A stretch of 64,000 nucleotides of DNA from Fibrobacter sp. UWB11 (GCF_900143015.1 NZ_FSRT01000004.1:62001-126000), one strand, 5' to 3'. Positions 34,122 to 44,275 are shown, numbered from the stretch's first letter. Notes: a model not told the origin generated them from the letters alone. Numbers and translations: made by a program.

Positions 34122-34952
34122 TTAGAACTTGAATTCAACATCAAAGGTGAAACCGATAGCATCACCTTCCATTCCTATAGTGAACGGATCCTTTGACTTT
34201 TTCTTGATGTCTTCGCTACGTGCAATGATTTGGCCGTTGAGGGTTATGTTGCTGTTCACTGCAAAGTTAACGCCGATCCAGAACTTGAACTGGTTGGACC
34301 AGTCGTCATGCAAGTCCACATCCTTGTTACCGTTGTCGTATTCAGACTTGAAAAGGCGCATCCAGAACTGACCGCCAAGAGCAAGTGTTAAAGGCATGGA
34401 AGGGAGGGTGTAGTCGAATTCGCCGCCCAAGCGCAGTTCGAGGCCTCTTTCGACGTTATGGTGTTCAAATCCCCAGAACAAACCTGCTTCCGTACCAAAA
34501 GCCGCTCCCTTGATAGCTTCGATCTTTTGGCTGTGCTGAGCGCCAAAATAGAAGGACATTTCGTGGCGGCTCGGAGCCGTTGTGCCGAGCCCCTTAGCCT
34601 TGTCCTTGCCGATGGGGAGGTTAAAGTCCAAGAAGAAGTAAAGTTCCGGGTCCAGGGCGTAGCGCACGCCGATTGCCAGGTCACGCAGACCGCTACCGCC
34701 TTCAGCGCAGGCATCGCAATCTGTTTCACCCCAGAACTGGTAGCCGAAACCCTGTAAAGAGAGTTCCAATTGCGGCATAAGGTTCATTCGAGCGCCGACC
34801 TTGAGGCCCATTTGGGACCAGTCATCGTCTGTGTCGTAGTAAAGTCCGGCTTTGATGGAGCCTTGGTTGTTTTGCAAAAGAGGAAAGTAATCCCATGTTG
34901 CAAAGCTGGATGTGGCAATCGCTGCAGCGAGAAGAATAACCTTTTTAATCAT
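34122..34952 (-). CDS. putative outer-membrane beta-barrel protein
   Basis: 276 aa, signal peptide ending ATSSFA, terminal Phe (DVEFKF). It shares layout with the 33197 protein (LRDLAIGVRYALDPELYFFLDFNLPIGKDKA, FYFGAQHSQKIE). It contains a CDAC pair that its paralogue lacks. It is separated from the paralogue by its own terminator, so the two are expressed independently. Function unknown. Confidence 0.65.
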   Translation of the reverse strand: MIKKVILLAAAIATSSFATWDYFPLLQNNQGSIKAGLYYDTDDDWSQMGLKVGARMNLMPQLELSLQGFGYQFWGETDCDACAEGGSGLRDLAIGVRYALDPELYFFLDFNLPIGKDKAKGLGTTAPSRHEMSFYFGAQHSQKIEAIKGAAFGTEAGLFWGFEHHNVERGLELRLGGEFDYTLPSMPLTLALGGQFWMRLFKSEYDNGNKDVDLHDDWSNQFKFWIGVNFAVNSNITLNGQIIARSEDIKKKSKDPFTIGMEGDAIGFTFDVEFKF

Positions 34953-35144
34953 CGTAACTCCTATGAAACGCCCTAACGGCTACAATCAATTTAGTAAACC
35001 TATAGCTCCGGGGCAATTAAATATTTGTAAGCAAATCGGCTATATCGTGTTTGTGGTCACAAATGATATTTTTTTCTTGCAGTCACGGTTGCGAATTTCT
35101 TCATAAAAATTATTTTTTACCATAGAAATTCCCAGAAGGTCGAT

Positions 35145-38100
35145 ATGAAGTATCTAAACCGTTTGCTCGTTCTCACCGCTATGTTCCTCCCGATGTCCGT
35201 TTGGGCTCAGGGTGCTGTCACAAAACAATATCTGAATCTCTACTATAAGTCGAAAGAACTTTATATAGGTCTGTACAAAAAAAATTGTGTTGCCGGAAAT
35301 TCTTTTGAAGAAGGTACTTGTGTCAAGTCTTATGAAATAAAGCCCGCGCAAACTGTTCGCTCCGCTTTCGTTAATGCGATTAGTCAGCAATGGATATCAG
35401 GTACACCAGATGCGACCAAGATGCAATCGATTAAGCTGAATCTTGCTACAGACATTGACTTTGGTTATACTTTTGAAAATGGAAGTTGCTCGGAAAATTT
35501 TGACTTTTTGCCTTTCTCTGGTCTTTCCTTTAATGGACATAACCACATGATGTCGAACTTTTGTTGTATTGACAATGGACAGACCAAGCGGTATTTAGGC
35601 TTGTTTGGGGAAGTGGTCGGTAATCAAACGAATGGTAATAAAACGATAAGAGACCTGATAATTTCGAATGTCTATTTTGCCGTTACAAGCGGGGAACCTG
35701 CATTAACAAGTGGCGGTGATTATCAGCCGGCAGGCGCTCTTGCTGCTAGAATTTCTAATAGCACTGTGACAAATGTAAAATTAAAGGATGTTGTTATTCA
35801 AGCTCCGCTTGCAGGTGGTTTAGCCGGATTTATCGAGGGATCGACAATTACAAAAGTTTCGACTATTGATAACTCGTTTATTAAAGTAACGAATGGAATA
35901 TCAATTACAGAAGACTATATCGGAAAAGCGATTTATAAGTATGGTGAAAATGTCGCTGTTTTTGATCCGTATAAGGTTCTTTTGGGTGGTTTAGCTGGTG
36001 CGGCATACTTTACAAATTTTGAGGATATTGATCTTGCTGTCCAAGTGGAAAATAAAGCTGCTGTAGATATGTCGGCTTTGGGCGGCCTTGTTGGACATTA
36101 CGTTTATGCTCCGAAAAGTAACCAGTTCTCGCAGGTTACCAATCGAGATTCTAAAATTACCGAAGTGAATATTCACGGCTCTTCCAGTGATGTGGGTGTT
36201 AATGCTTTTATTTCCGGTGGTACTGCTATGGGTGGTATATTGGGGGCTTCAAGAAGGCTTGATAACAATAATTCACCGATTACAGAGTTTTCTATTAGTC
36301 AATCGACAGTGACGAATTTGGATATAAAGCAAAGCAGGTTTAAAATCAGTGATGTTGATGCAACGCAAAAGCTTTATTTGGGCGGTGTTGTCGGAAATGC
36401 CGATCTTTGCAATGGTGGTATTCTAAAAATTATTGAATCAAATGTCGTGAATGCAAACATTGAAGAATCGATACAGGAAAGTGGAAATTTCCAATATTAT
36501 ATGGGTGGAATTGCCGGTTTTGCATCATGCGATCATGTAAATAATTCAGGCAATCGTAATGATTTGTATTTAACGCTTCAAAAATCTAATGCTTCGGGTA
36601 ATATCAAGTTGGATGGTGGCTACAGTAAAACCGGGAAGACGTCGTTGTCGGTTCGTACTTCTGCTGCTATGGGTGGCCTTGTCGGTGATGCTATTGTTTC
36701 TCTTGATGAAGGCGGAATTTCTGAGAATGAATCGAAAGTTTCTATTTCATATAAAGCCAAAAGATCTGCAAGTGATGATTTGGATTCCGTGCTTGTCGGT
36801 GGTGTTTTTGGCACTGTCAGCCTTTTTAATTCGGCAATTGATTATGTTCGCTTGGCTAAGCTATCTTATAAGGGCTTACTAGATATTAATGATGATGGTA
36901 TTAATGCCCGTGTTGGCGGTATTGTTGGAAAATTCCCTATGATTCAGTCTGGAAATTCCAAGATTGAATTCAGTAATGTTCAAGTAAAGGGTGATAGTGA
37001 AAAAGACAATAATATTGTGTCGTATAGTGGTGAAACCAAAAGCTCTAGTACATCGTCGTCGATTGGTGGCATTTGCGGTATGTGCTTGTCGCCTAGAGAA
37101 ATAAGCAAGAGTTCAGTCGACGGTAATTTCAAGGGTTCCTCAGGAACTGATGCTCCTAAAAAGGATTTCCATGTCGGAGGCTTGATTGGTACGGTAGATG
37201 CTAAGGCTGATATTGATATTATAAAGAATAACTACTTTATCGGTTCTATTGAAAATAAATTAAATAAGAGCGGAAGTAAGGGTAAGGCTGGTTATCTCTT
37301 TGGCCATCTTACCGGTGATGGCTTGGGAAATAAACCAAAAATTATCTCGAATTTCCATTATGGTAGCGATAATGTTAAGGCTATAGGCTATTTCTACAAT
37401 TATGGTGAATATAACAATGTAATGTATTTTAACGAGATTCAGAATGGCGTCACCTTCGACAAGTTTGTAGCAAAGAACAATGTCCGTAATGGTTCTGCTA
37501 TGGATCTGCAGAATGGAGAAAATGGTTCTTCTATGAACGGTACCGTTACGGAATCTTATATGAAGTCTGAGACCTTTGCGGGTTTTTTGAATTCTCCGTG
37601 GGATGAAGACGAACAGGTGTGGTCTTTTGACGATACTCATGATTATCCGTTTTTGGGAACGACCTATGTTTCTCCGAAGGTCCAGGTGGTGTTCAAGGAT
37701 GCGGCAGGCAACAAAACCCAGAATGTCAAAATTGGTGATGCTGCCGTTGTTCCGGAGAATGTCGAATTGAAGTCGGAAGGTAAGTGCTTGACGGGCTGGA
37801 ATCCGGCGGACTTTACGAATGTGGTTGCCCCGATGACAATTACTGCCATATATGGGGATTGCCCGATAGAAAAATTTACAGTCAAGTTCTATGACATTGG
37901 TGGAAATCTCATTGAAGGCTCGGAACAAGAAGTCCTTGATGGGAAAGCTGCTGTTCCTCCGGCAGACCCATCGCCGAAGGATGGCTTGTGCTTTGATGGC
38001 TGGAACACTGATTTTAGCGTGGTTAAAGGCAATTTGCAAGTCAAACCGAATACGAAAAAGTGTGCATATACGGTAAAGTTCTATGACATTAGAGGATTTG

Positions 38101-40469
38101 TCATTGAAGGCTCGGAGCAGGAAGTCCTTTACGGGGAAGCAGCTGTTGCTCCGGCAGACCCGTTGCAGACGGATGACTTGTGCTTTATTGGCTGGGACAC
38201 TGATTTTAGCAAGGTCAAAGGCAATTTGGAAGTCAAACCGAATACGAAAAAATGCGTATTTAAGGTCAATTTCTATGGTCTGGATGGCACGACTGTAATA
38301 AAAACGCAAAACGTTCAGGAAGGATTGCCGGCAAGGGCACCGACCACGCCTGAACAGTTGGGTGACCTGTGCTTTGATGGCTGGGACACTGATTTTAGCG
38401 AGGTCAAAGGTGATTTGGAAGTCAAGGCAAATACGAGAAAGTGCGTATTTAAGGTCAATTTCTATGGTCTGGATGGCACGACTATAATAAATACGCAAAA
38501 CGTTCAGGAAGGATTGCCGGCAAGTGCACCGGATTCGCCAGAACCGTTGGGTGACCTGTGCTTTGATGGCTGGAACACTGATTTTAGCGAGGTCAAAGGT
38601 GATTTGGAAGTCAAGGCTAATACCAAGGCTTGCCCGAATTCGAGTAGCTCTAATCAGCAGTCTAGCTCCAGTTCTTCTATTTCTAGCTCTAGTTCTAGCA
38701 GCGAAAACGCCTCGGAATCCTCGAGTTCTTCGAGTGTAGAAAATGGCGACAAGTCTAGTTCTTCTAGCGCTGGTAACGGTTCTAGCAGCAGTGCTGTCAA
38801 TGACAAGTCTAGCTCTAGCGCAAGCGATATCTTTACGGTTGTTGCAAAACCGACCGCAAAACAAGACGGCAGTGCACTCCGCATGACAATCAACGATACG
38901 CTTCCGGATTCGCATGCCAAGGTGGATTACCACATTATTGTGAAGTCTGATGTAGGTACTTACCTCGATACGGTGGTCGATGGAAAAACGGTGGGTGACG
39001 TTAAGAACGGCACTTGGAGCTTGGATCCGGCCCCTGCAGGTGAATACAAGGTGCTCATTACGCTTACGAATGGCAAAGATTCCATTGTTGCCTACGATAG
39101 TATTTTCGTTGGCAGTACAGAAAAGCGAGTGGATCTGGTTTCGAATACCTGGCAGACGTATTCTCTGTACGCCTTCTGCAATGATAAGGGTGAAAATTGC
39201 AAGAACGACTTGAAGGATCGCTTTGCTCGTAAGGCCGAAATTAGGGCCATCGAAGAATGTCGCCAAATGAAGGAAGATCTTGCACGTTCGCCGGATGATG
39301 CTGACTTGCGTGAAAGCGTGGATGAAGTCTGCCGTGAAGCAATCGAATCGCAAAACGAAGTTGCAACATCTGTGTTCTGGTGGGATGAATCGAGTCCTAT
39401 TGGCGATTACTGGCAGTATCGCAGATATGATGCCGATGATAAGTTCGATTCCACTCGCGGTTACTGGTACGGTTCTGTTGACGATGAACCGCTCATGCTC
39501 AGCTTGCAGACTCCGAACATGAAGGATGAAATCGTTTGGAAATTGGAAAACAAGTATACCGGTTGGAATTTGGTGGCTAACCCCTATGGTTGGTATGTCA
39601 AACTCCCGCAAAACGATGATGTCGTGTTCAAGAAGTGGAAAGCGGATATAAGTGACTACGACACGGTAAGTATACTTGGTCCTTATGAAGCTGTCTGGGC
39701 ATACACCAGCAAGACTAGAGAATATCGTATTCCTTTGAAGGCTGCAATTGTTCTTGAAGGCGAAAAGAAGACCAAGTCGCTCTCCAAGAGCGCTATGTCC
39801 GAAAGTTGGAACCTCCGCGTTGTGCTTACGGATAAAAATGGCAAGCGCGATTATTGGAACGAACTGGCTGCGGGTAGTGTAGCCTCCTCGTTGAGTGAAC
39901 CGCCTGCAGGCATGGGCGACCGTGTGAACCTCTCCATTGTCGAGGGCAAGCAGCGCTTGGCTAAGAGCGTCAAGAAAAACAGCGATGAACTCGAATGGAA
40001 TCTCGAAGCAAGCGCTACGACAACTCGTGATGGCAAGTTGAACTTTGAAGGGCTCGAAAGTGTCCGCGCTAAGGGAATGCATGTCTTTGCAACGATTGGC
40101 GAAGAAACGTTTGAAGTTGTGAATGACCGCCCGTTGAACGTAAAGCTTTCTTCGAAGGCTAAGAATGTGTCTGTTCGAGTGACCAAGAGTGCAGTACCTG
40201 CTCAGGTGGCTAAGAATCTCATTTCGGGATTCCGCGTGAACCAGATGCAGAATGCTTTGAATGTCGGCTTTGAAGGTGTCTCGAATCTTGCCGGTGCTAA
40301 GGTCAAGGTGAGTGTCGTGGGTATCGATGGCCGTATGGTTGCTACGAGCGGAACAGTTGCTCATGAGGGCACGAACTCTATTTCGATGAAAAAACCGAAA
40401 CAGGGTGTCTATTTCGTTCGCCTCAAGGTTGGTAGCCAGAGTGCTGTTACCCGCATTATGGTCCGATAA
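35145..40469 (+). CDS. giant secreted repeat protein with GLUG-like, InlB-type repeats and sorting domain
   Basis: 1774 aa, signal peptide ending VWA. Residues of about 150-760 carry about ten Gly-rich GG(L/I/V)xG motifs (GGLAG, GGLVGH, GGILG, GGVVGN, GGIAGF) spaced 40-90 residues apart, as in GLUG-type beta-helical adhesins. Residues of about 845-1163 carry one diverged and four tandem InlB/Listeria-Bacteroides-type repeats of 63-67 residues (TVKFYD..., DLCFDGWNTDFS). A Ser-rich linker, an unassigned domain of about 330 residues and a full C-terminal sorting domain (VSVVGIDGRMVA, KQGVYFVRLKVG) follow. The ribosome site is AGAAGG. Probably a surface adhesin or matrix protein (inference). Opposite-strand frames up to 1034 codons are shadows. 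Confidence 0.8.
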   Translation: MKYLNRLLVLTAMFLPMSVWAQGAVTKQYLNLYYKSKELYIGLYKKNCVAGNSFEEGTCVKSYEIKPAQTVRSAFVNAISQQWISGTPDATKMQSIKLNLATDIDFGYTFENGSCSENFDFLPFSGLSFNGHNHMMSNFCCIDNGQTKRYLGLFGEVVGNQTNGNKTIRDLIISNVYFAVTSGEPALTSGGDYQPAGALAARISNSTVTNVKLKDVVIQAPLAGGLAGFIEGSTITKVSTIDNSFIKVTNGISITEDYIGKAIYKYGENVAVFDPYKVLLGGLAGAAYFTNFEDIDLAVQVENKAAVDMSALGGLVGHYVYAPKSNQFSQVTNRDSKITEVNIHGSSSDVGVNAFISGGTAMGGILGASRRLDNNNSPITEFSISQSTVTNLDIKQSRFKISDVDATQKLYLGGVVGNADLCNGGILKIIESNVVNANIEESIQESGNFQYYMGGIAGFASCDHVNNSGNRNDLYLTLQKSNASGNIKLDGGYSKTGKTSLSVRTSAAMGGLVGDAIVSLDEGGISENESKVSISYKAKRSASDDLDSVLVGGVFGTVSLFNSAIDYVRLAKLSYKGLLDINDDGINARVGGIVGKFPMIQSGNSKIEFSNVQVKGDSEKDNNIVSYSGETKSSSTSSSIGGICGMCLSPREISKSSVDGNFKGSSGTDAPKKDFHVGGLIGTVDAKADIDIIKNNYFIGSIENKLNKSGSKGKAGYLFGHLTGDGLGNKPKIISNFHYGSDNVKAIGYFYNYGEYNNVMYFNEIQNGVTFDKFVAKNNVRNGSAMDLQNGENGSSMNGTVTESYMKSETFAGFLNSPWDEDEQVWSFDDTHDYPFLGTTYVSPKVQVVFKDAAGNKTQNVKIGDAAVVPENVELKSEGKCLTGWNPADFTNVVAPMTITAIYGDCPIEKFTVKFYDIGGNLIEGSEQEVLDGKAAVPPADPSPKDGLCFDGWNTDFSVVKGNLQVKPNTKKCAYTVKFYDIRGFVIEGSEQEVLYGEAAVAPADPLQTDDLCFIGWDTDFSKVKGNLEVKPNTKKCVFKVNFYGLDGTTVIKTQNVQEGLPARAPTTPEQLGDLCFDGWDTDFSEVKGDLEVKANTRKCVFKVNFYGLDGTTIINTQNVQEGLPASAPDSPEPLGDLCFDGWNTDFSEVKGDLEVKANTKACPNSSSSNQQSSSSSSISSSSSSSENASESSSSSSVENGDKSSSSSAGNGSSSSAVNDKSSSSASDIFTVVAKPTAKQDGSALRMTINDTLPDSHAKVDYHIIVKSDVGTYLDTVVDGKTVGDVKNGTWSLDPAPAGEYKVLITLTNGKDSIVAYDSIFVGSTEKRVDLVSNTWQTYSLYAFCNDKGENCKNDLKDRFARKAEIRAIEECRQMKEDLARSPDDADLRESVDEVCREAIESQNEVATSVFWWDESSPIGDYWQYRRYDADDKFDSTRGYWYGSVDDEPLMLSLQTPNMKDEIVWKLENKYTGWNLVANPYGWYVKLPQNDDVVFKKWKADISDYDTVSILGPYEAVWAYTSKTREYRIPLKAAIVLEGEKKTKSLSKSAMSESWNLRVVLTDKNGKRDYWNELAAGSVASSLSEPPAGMGDRVNLSIVEGKQRLAKSVKKNSDELEWNLEASATTTRDGKLNFEGLESVRAKGMHVFATIGEETFEVVNDRPLNVKLSSKAKNVSVRVTKSAVPAQVAKNLISGFRVNQMQNALNVGFEGVSNLAGAKVKVSVVGIDGRMVATSGTVAHEGTNSISMKKPKQGVYFVRLKVGSQSAVTRIMVR
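37863..38633 (+). repeat. tandem coding repeats (189-201 bp units)
   Basis: Units begin at 37863, 38064, 38256 and 38445. The last two (189 bp each) are almost identical in DNA, so they are a likely site of slippage or recombination. Confidence 0.85.
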
Positions 40470-40515
40470 ATCAGTCTAGCCGAACGCAAGTTTAATTACT
40501 AAATTTGCGCTCGTT

Positions 40516-42144
40516 ATGACAAAAGCAAAACTCATCAAACTCATTATTGCATCGGTGCTTGCCATCGCTGCCCTCTTCGTCCCGTACGAAGCCCTCGGCT
40601 TCGTTGGTGACCACGCGTTGAACACTCTCGAAATTCGCGTTATCGCAATCTTTGTGATGGCAGCCCTTTTCTGGATTCTTCAACCGTTCCCAATCTGGTC
40701 CACCTCCATGTTCGTCATCGTGTTGATGATTCTCACGCTTTCGAACTCGGCACTTATCCCGTTCCGCGTGGAAGGTGTTGAACCGCTCAAGTTCAAGGAT
40801 ATCATGGCAACGTTTGCCAATCCGATCATCATGCTCTTCTTGGGTGGCTTCTTCCTTGCTTCTGCCGCTTGCAAGTACAACATGGACAAGAACCTTGCCC
40901 GTGTGCTCTTGAAGCCGTTCGGCAAGGACCCGAAGTGGGTGCTCCTTGGCCTCATGATCATTACTGCTGTGTTCTCCATGTTCATGAGCAACACCGCTAC
41001 TGCTGCAATGATGCTCGCTATCCTCGGCCCGGTGCTCAAGCTCTTTGATGCCAACGACCGCGGTAAAGCTGCTTTTGCTCTTGCCATCCCGCTCGGTGCA
41101 AACATCGGTGGTATGGGTACTCCGATCGGTACGCCTCCTAACGCCATCGCTCTTGGCGCTCTCCAGTCCAGCGGCTTCAACATCTCGTTTGGCCAGTGGA
41201 TGGAATTCGGTGTTCCGTATGTGATTGTTATGATGGTTATTGCTTGGTTCTTGCTCCTCAAGCTCTATCCGATCAAGATGAAGGAAATGAACCTCGATAT
41301 CGAAGGTGCTGAAGGTTTTGACAAGAGCCCGCGCGCTATCATCGTTTACATTACCTTTGCTGTGTGCGTGATTTTGTGGGTGACGGGTAGCAAGGTTCAC
41401 GGTCTTAACGACAACGTGATTGCTATGATCCCGATGGCTGTGTTTGCTTTGACGGGTGTGATTACTAAGAAAGACCTCAACGAAATGAGCTGGGACGTTC
41501 TCTGGCTTGTGGCTGGTGGTTTTGCTCTCGGTCTCGGTTTGCAGCAGACAGGTCTTGCAAAGGACCTCATCAACGCTATTCCGTTCAACACCTGGTCTCC
41601 GGTCGTCCTCATGGTCGGTTGCGGCTTCATCTGCCTTTTCATGGCAAACTTCATGAGCCACACCTCTACCGCAAGCTTGCTCGTCCCGATCTTCATCGTT
41701 GTGGCTGTGAGCTGCAAGGACAACCTCGCTCCGCTCGGTGGCGTGACCTCCTTGATGGTCGCTGTCGCATTCGCAAGCTCTCTCGGTATGTGCCTCCCGA
41801 TTTCTACGCCTCCTAACGCTCTTGCCCACGCAACGGGTTACACGGATACGCGAGGCATGGCTATCACGGGTATCGTGATGGGTATCGGCGGTCTCGTTCT
41901 TTCCTGGATCATGATGTTCGGTCTTTCCAAGGTGAACTTCTTCGAAGATCCGGCTGACGTCGCTGTTGCTCCTGCCGCCGCCGCTGCCCCGGCTCCTGCC
42001 GCACCTGTTTATGCAAAGCCTGCCGAAGTTGCTGCTCCGGCCGAAACAATCGCTGAACCGGCCGCACCAGTTGCTGATAGCGCTGCAGTCGCTATTCCGG
42101 CTGACTCTGCTGCTAAGGTTGTGGTTGATTCCACTGCTAAGTAA
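40516..42144 (+). CDS. DASS/SLC13 family dicarboxylate transporter
   Basis: 542 aa with about 11-12 membrane helices. This family co-transports di- and tricarboxylates with sodium, or exchanges them. Both inverted-repeat signatures are present: SNTATAAMM with GTPPNAIALG, and SHTSTASLLVP with STPPNALAHATG. Succinate is a major Fibrobacter product, so succinate traffic is plausible but unproven. The last 60 residues form an Ala/Pro/Val-rich cytoplasmic or periplasmic tail (APAAAAAPAPAAPVYAKPAE...), absent from typical members. Confidence 0.88.
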   Translation: MTKAKLIKLIIASVLAIAALFVPYEALGFVGDHALNTLEIRVIAIFVMAALFWILQPFPIWSTSMFVIVLMILTLSNSALIPFRVEGVEPLKFKDIMATFANPIIMLFLGGFFLASAACKYNMDKNLARVLLKPFGKDPKWVLLGLMIITAVFSMFMSNTATAAMMLAILGPVLKLFDANDRGKAAFALAIPLGANIGGMGTPIGTPPNAIALGALQSSGFNISFGQWMEFGVPYVIVMMVIAWFLLLKLYPIKMKEMNLDIEGAEGFDKSPRAIIVYITFAVCVILWVTGSKVHGLNDNVIAMIPMAVFALTGVITKKDLNEMSWDVLWLVAGGFALGLGLQQTGLAKDLINAIPFNTWSPVVLMVGCGFICLFMANFMSHTSTASLLVPIFIVVAVSCKDNLAPLGGVTSLMVAVAFASSLGMCLPISTPPNALAHATGYTDTRGMAITGIVMGIGGLVLSWIMMFGLSKVNFFEDPADVAVAPAAAAAPAPAAPVYAKPAEVAAPAETIAEPAAPVADSAAVAIPADSAAKVVVDSTAK

Positions 42145-42194
42145 TTGAAATGTCACCCCGGTCACCGTGCCGGGGGCGCCATCTACGAAAATTC

Positions 42195-42221
42195 GCTCGG
42201 GTAATCCCCGGGCTTTTTTTT
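42195..42221 (+). terminator. terminator after the DASS gene
   Basis: GCTCGGG and CCCGGGC stem, then eight T. A second hairpin (CCCCGG/CCGGGG, 42154-42175) lies just before it. Confidence 0.7.
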
Positions 42222-42410
42222 GTATTCACTTCATCTATTTGTAAAAAGTCTTTCACAAATACCGGTGGTTTGAATAAGATATTATCTTCCAATGTTGTCT
42301 GTATAATCCCAAGAAGGGGTGATTTTTTATTCAAAATAACCCAAATGGGTTATTGTAATGTAATGTTGTTGTAAGTATTTTCTAAACAACTTAAACAAAG
42401 GAAAGATAAA

Positions 42411-43451
42411 ATGGCTAAAAAACTGAAAAAAGCTGGAAAATTCTCTGTAAACGACTTGCTCCCGGGCGATATTTTAGTGTTTAAGGGAGACATTGACGAT
42501 GATATTAGTAAACTTATCATGAAGTTCACTGGTTCCGATGTGTCGCATGGAGCAATCTTTGTTCAAAATGAAGAAAGCGTCCTTGCTGAAGCGGGTCTTG
42601 AAGGAATTCATGCAACTCGAACGAGAGACGATTCTAGCGCTCGCGAAGCTTATGTGATGCGTCATAATAAGGCAAGTAAAAAGGGCGTTGAACCTGTTGT
42701 GCCGATTGCTAAAAATTATGTGCTCCAGGACTTGCCTTATCCGTTTTCTGATTTGATTCTTTTGGGTTTGATTCTTATCTTCAAGCAGAAGGTTACAAAA
42801 CCGCTTGTATCTCGAGTTGTTGTTGAATTCTTGTGCTTGGTTGCTGCAGAACTCAAAAAAATCATCGAAGAAAAGAATACCCCGGGCAAGCATACGATGG
42901 TGTGCTCTTCGTTTGTTTACCAGTGCTACTTGGATGCATCCAAGAAAAATCCGGCTCTTAAGCTGAAGATTAAGGATGGAGGTGATGTCGGCTTTAAGGA
43001 TCATCCCCTTATTGGTCGCAAGTCGAAGTCCTTCTCGCTCTTCGATATGTATGCCGATTACGTAGCATCGCATGAAGACGAATGTAAAAAGGACTTCAAG
43101 GCTAAAAAGCTTGAACCTGCAAAGAAGCTCCGTTCCAAAAAAGAAATTTTGGCCGATTTGGAAAAGCTTGTCTTAAATAAGGGTGCCGATAAGCTTCCGG
43201 AATTGACTCCTGAAACAATTTCTGTTCTCATAGATATCATTAATGCCATCAAGGATGTAATCCAAGCCTTGGTGACGTTCTTGAAGGGCGACCGAGTTTC
43301 GTTCTCCGAAATGATGAAGGTTGCAAGAGAACAACAGGCCATGTTTGTAACGCCTAATGATTTGGTCAAGAACGTGACTAACGCTACAAATGTTGGCATG
43401 GTCAAGCTTGGCCGTTATGGCGGTGAATACGACGACAACTGGAAAAAATAA
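42411..43451 (+). CDS. YiiX-like permuted papain-fold protein
   Basis: 346 aa, no signal peptide. The first part (DLLPGDILVFKGD, SDVSHGAIFV with H46, VLAEAG with E60) and MVCSSFVYQCY (C165) match the permuted NlpC/P60 superfamily typified by YiiX, in which the His precedes the Cys. Members hydrolyse amides, thioesters or lipids; substrate unknown. The C-terminal 150 residues are Lys-rich and helical and not part of the usual domain. AAGGAAAG provides the ribosome site, and a terminator follows directly. Confidence 0.7.
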   Translation: MAKKLKKAGKFSVNDLLPGDILVFKGDIDDDISKLIMKFTGSDVSHGAIFVQNEESVLAEAGLEGIHATRTRDDSSAREAYVMRHNKASKKGVEPVVPIAKNYVLQDLPYPFSDLILLGLILIFKQKVTKPLVSRVVVEFLCLVAAELKKIIEEKNTPGKHTMVCSSFVYQCYLDASKKNPALKLKIKDGGDVGFKDHPLIGRKSKSFSLFDMYADYVASHEDECKKDFKAKKLEPAKKLRSKKEILADLEKLVLNKGADKLPELTPETISVLIDIINAIKDVIQALVTFLKGDRVSFSEMMKVAREQQAMFVTPNDLVKNVTNATNVGMVKLGRYGGEYDDNWKK

Positions 43452-43456
43452 GATTT

Positions 43457-43479
43457 AGCCCGCTTGGCGGGCTTTTTCT
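43457..43479 (+). terminator. terminator after the YiiX-like gene
   Basis: AGCCCGC-TTG-GCGGGCT followed by TTTTC. Confidence 0.85.
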
Positions 43480-43505
43480 TTGCGATAAAATTCTATGCAA
43501 GAAAA

Positions 43506-43533
43506 AAATCCTCGCTTTTCAGCGAGGATTTTT
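43506..43533 (-). terminator. terminator of tRNA-Val
   Basis: AAATCCTCGC and GCGAGGATTT stem around TTTTCA; the A-run on the left is the minus-strand U-tract. Confidence 0.75.
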
Positions 43534-43536
43534 CAG

Positions 43537-43610
<74 letters not shown>

Positions 43611-43698
43611 ATTAAGGTAGCCCAATATTAGAAAAAGATTGGGCGTTTGTCAAGGGCGCGGGCCATAAAAATCAAAAAAAATCCCAGACGGGTCAGTA

Positions 43699-44199
43699 TT
43701 ACCGGTCATCTTCTGCAATCCAGTATTGCAACCGCCCTTTGAACGTGATTGGAGGGAGACTGTCGTTGCAAACTCCCTGTCTGCAGTCTTTAAACTGCAA
43801 ATTTAATGTAGCGGTCCACTTTATATCGTCTTTTTGGTCAATCGTTGCGTAATTGTCGTTGCCGACGAGTGGTGCCCTGGTCGTTGCTTGGATTTGTATC
43901 CAAGTGTAGCTTGCTATGATTCCGTTTTTCCCGAGCTTGGGCTCGTTGACCATGATGTTCATTTGGTCTTTGCGTTCGCTACGTTCCATGGGAACTTTAA
44001 TCAGCAGGTAATGGTGGCTGTTCCTGATGAATGGAATTTCGACATCGTTTCGTTCCAGTTCCTGCGTGATTTCGTCGCCACCGTTAATACTGTACTTGAG
44101 ATAACCGCCGCCTTTGACTTCCCAACTGTCGTTGATGCCGCTACAAGCGGTAAGGCCTGCAACGATGAACGGGACGAAAATTTTAAAAGTAGAGTGCAT
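43699..44199 (-). CDS. small lipoprotein of unknown function
   Basis: 166 aa. The signal peptide ends at a lipobox (AGLTAC), followed by a beta-rich domain with no family I recognise. The protein contains CRQGVCN near the C-terminus, possibly a disulfide. I chose the ATG at 44199, whose product begins with a normal signal peptide, over one 36 nt upstream that would add a poor leader. It is preceded by the terminator of the gene at 44352, so it is transcribed separately. Confidence 0.65.
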   Translation of the reverse strand: MHSTFKIFVPFIVAGLTACSGINDSWEVKGGGYLKYSINGGDEITQELERNDVEIPFIRNSHHYLLIKVPMERSERKDQMNIMVNEPKLGKNGIIASYTWIQIQATTRAPLVGNDNYATIDQKDDIKWTATLNLQFKDCRQGVCNDSLPPITFKGRLQYWIAEDDR

Positions 44200-44275
44200 T
44201 TTATTAAGATAAAAATGATTGTTTAAAAACGTCATTCCGAGCGAAGTTATCCATTAAGGTATAAAATAGAAAAAA

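Noticed and set aside
37260-40364. Minus-strand open frame of 1034 codons
   Set aside because: Antisense to the repeat protein; it has no recognisable domain or ribosome site, and the repeats in it mirror the InlB-type repeats of the real gene.
40492-42165. Minus-strand open frame of 557 codons
   Set aside because: Shadow of the DASS transporter; His/Asp/Glu-rich artefact of antisense membrane codons.
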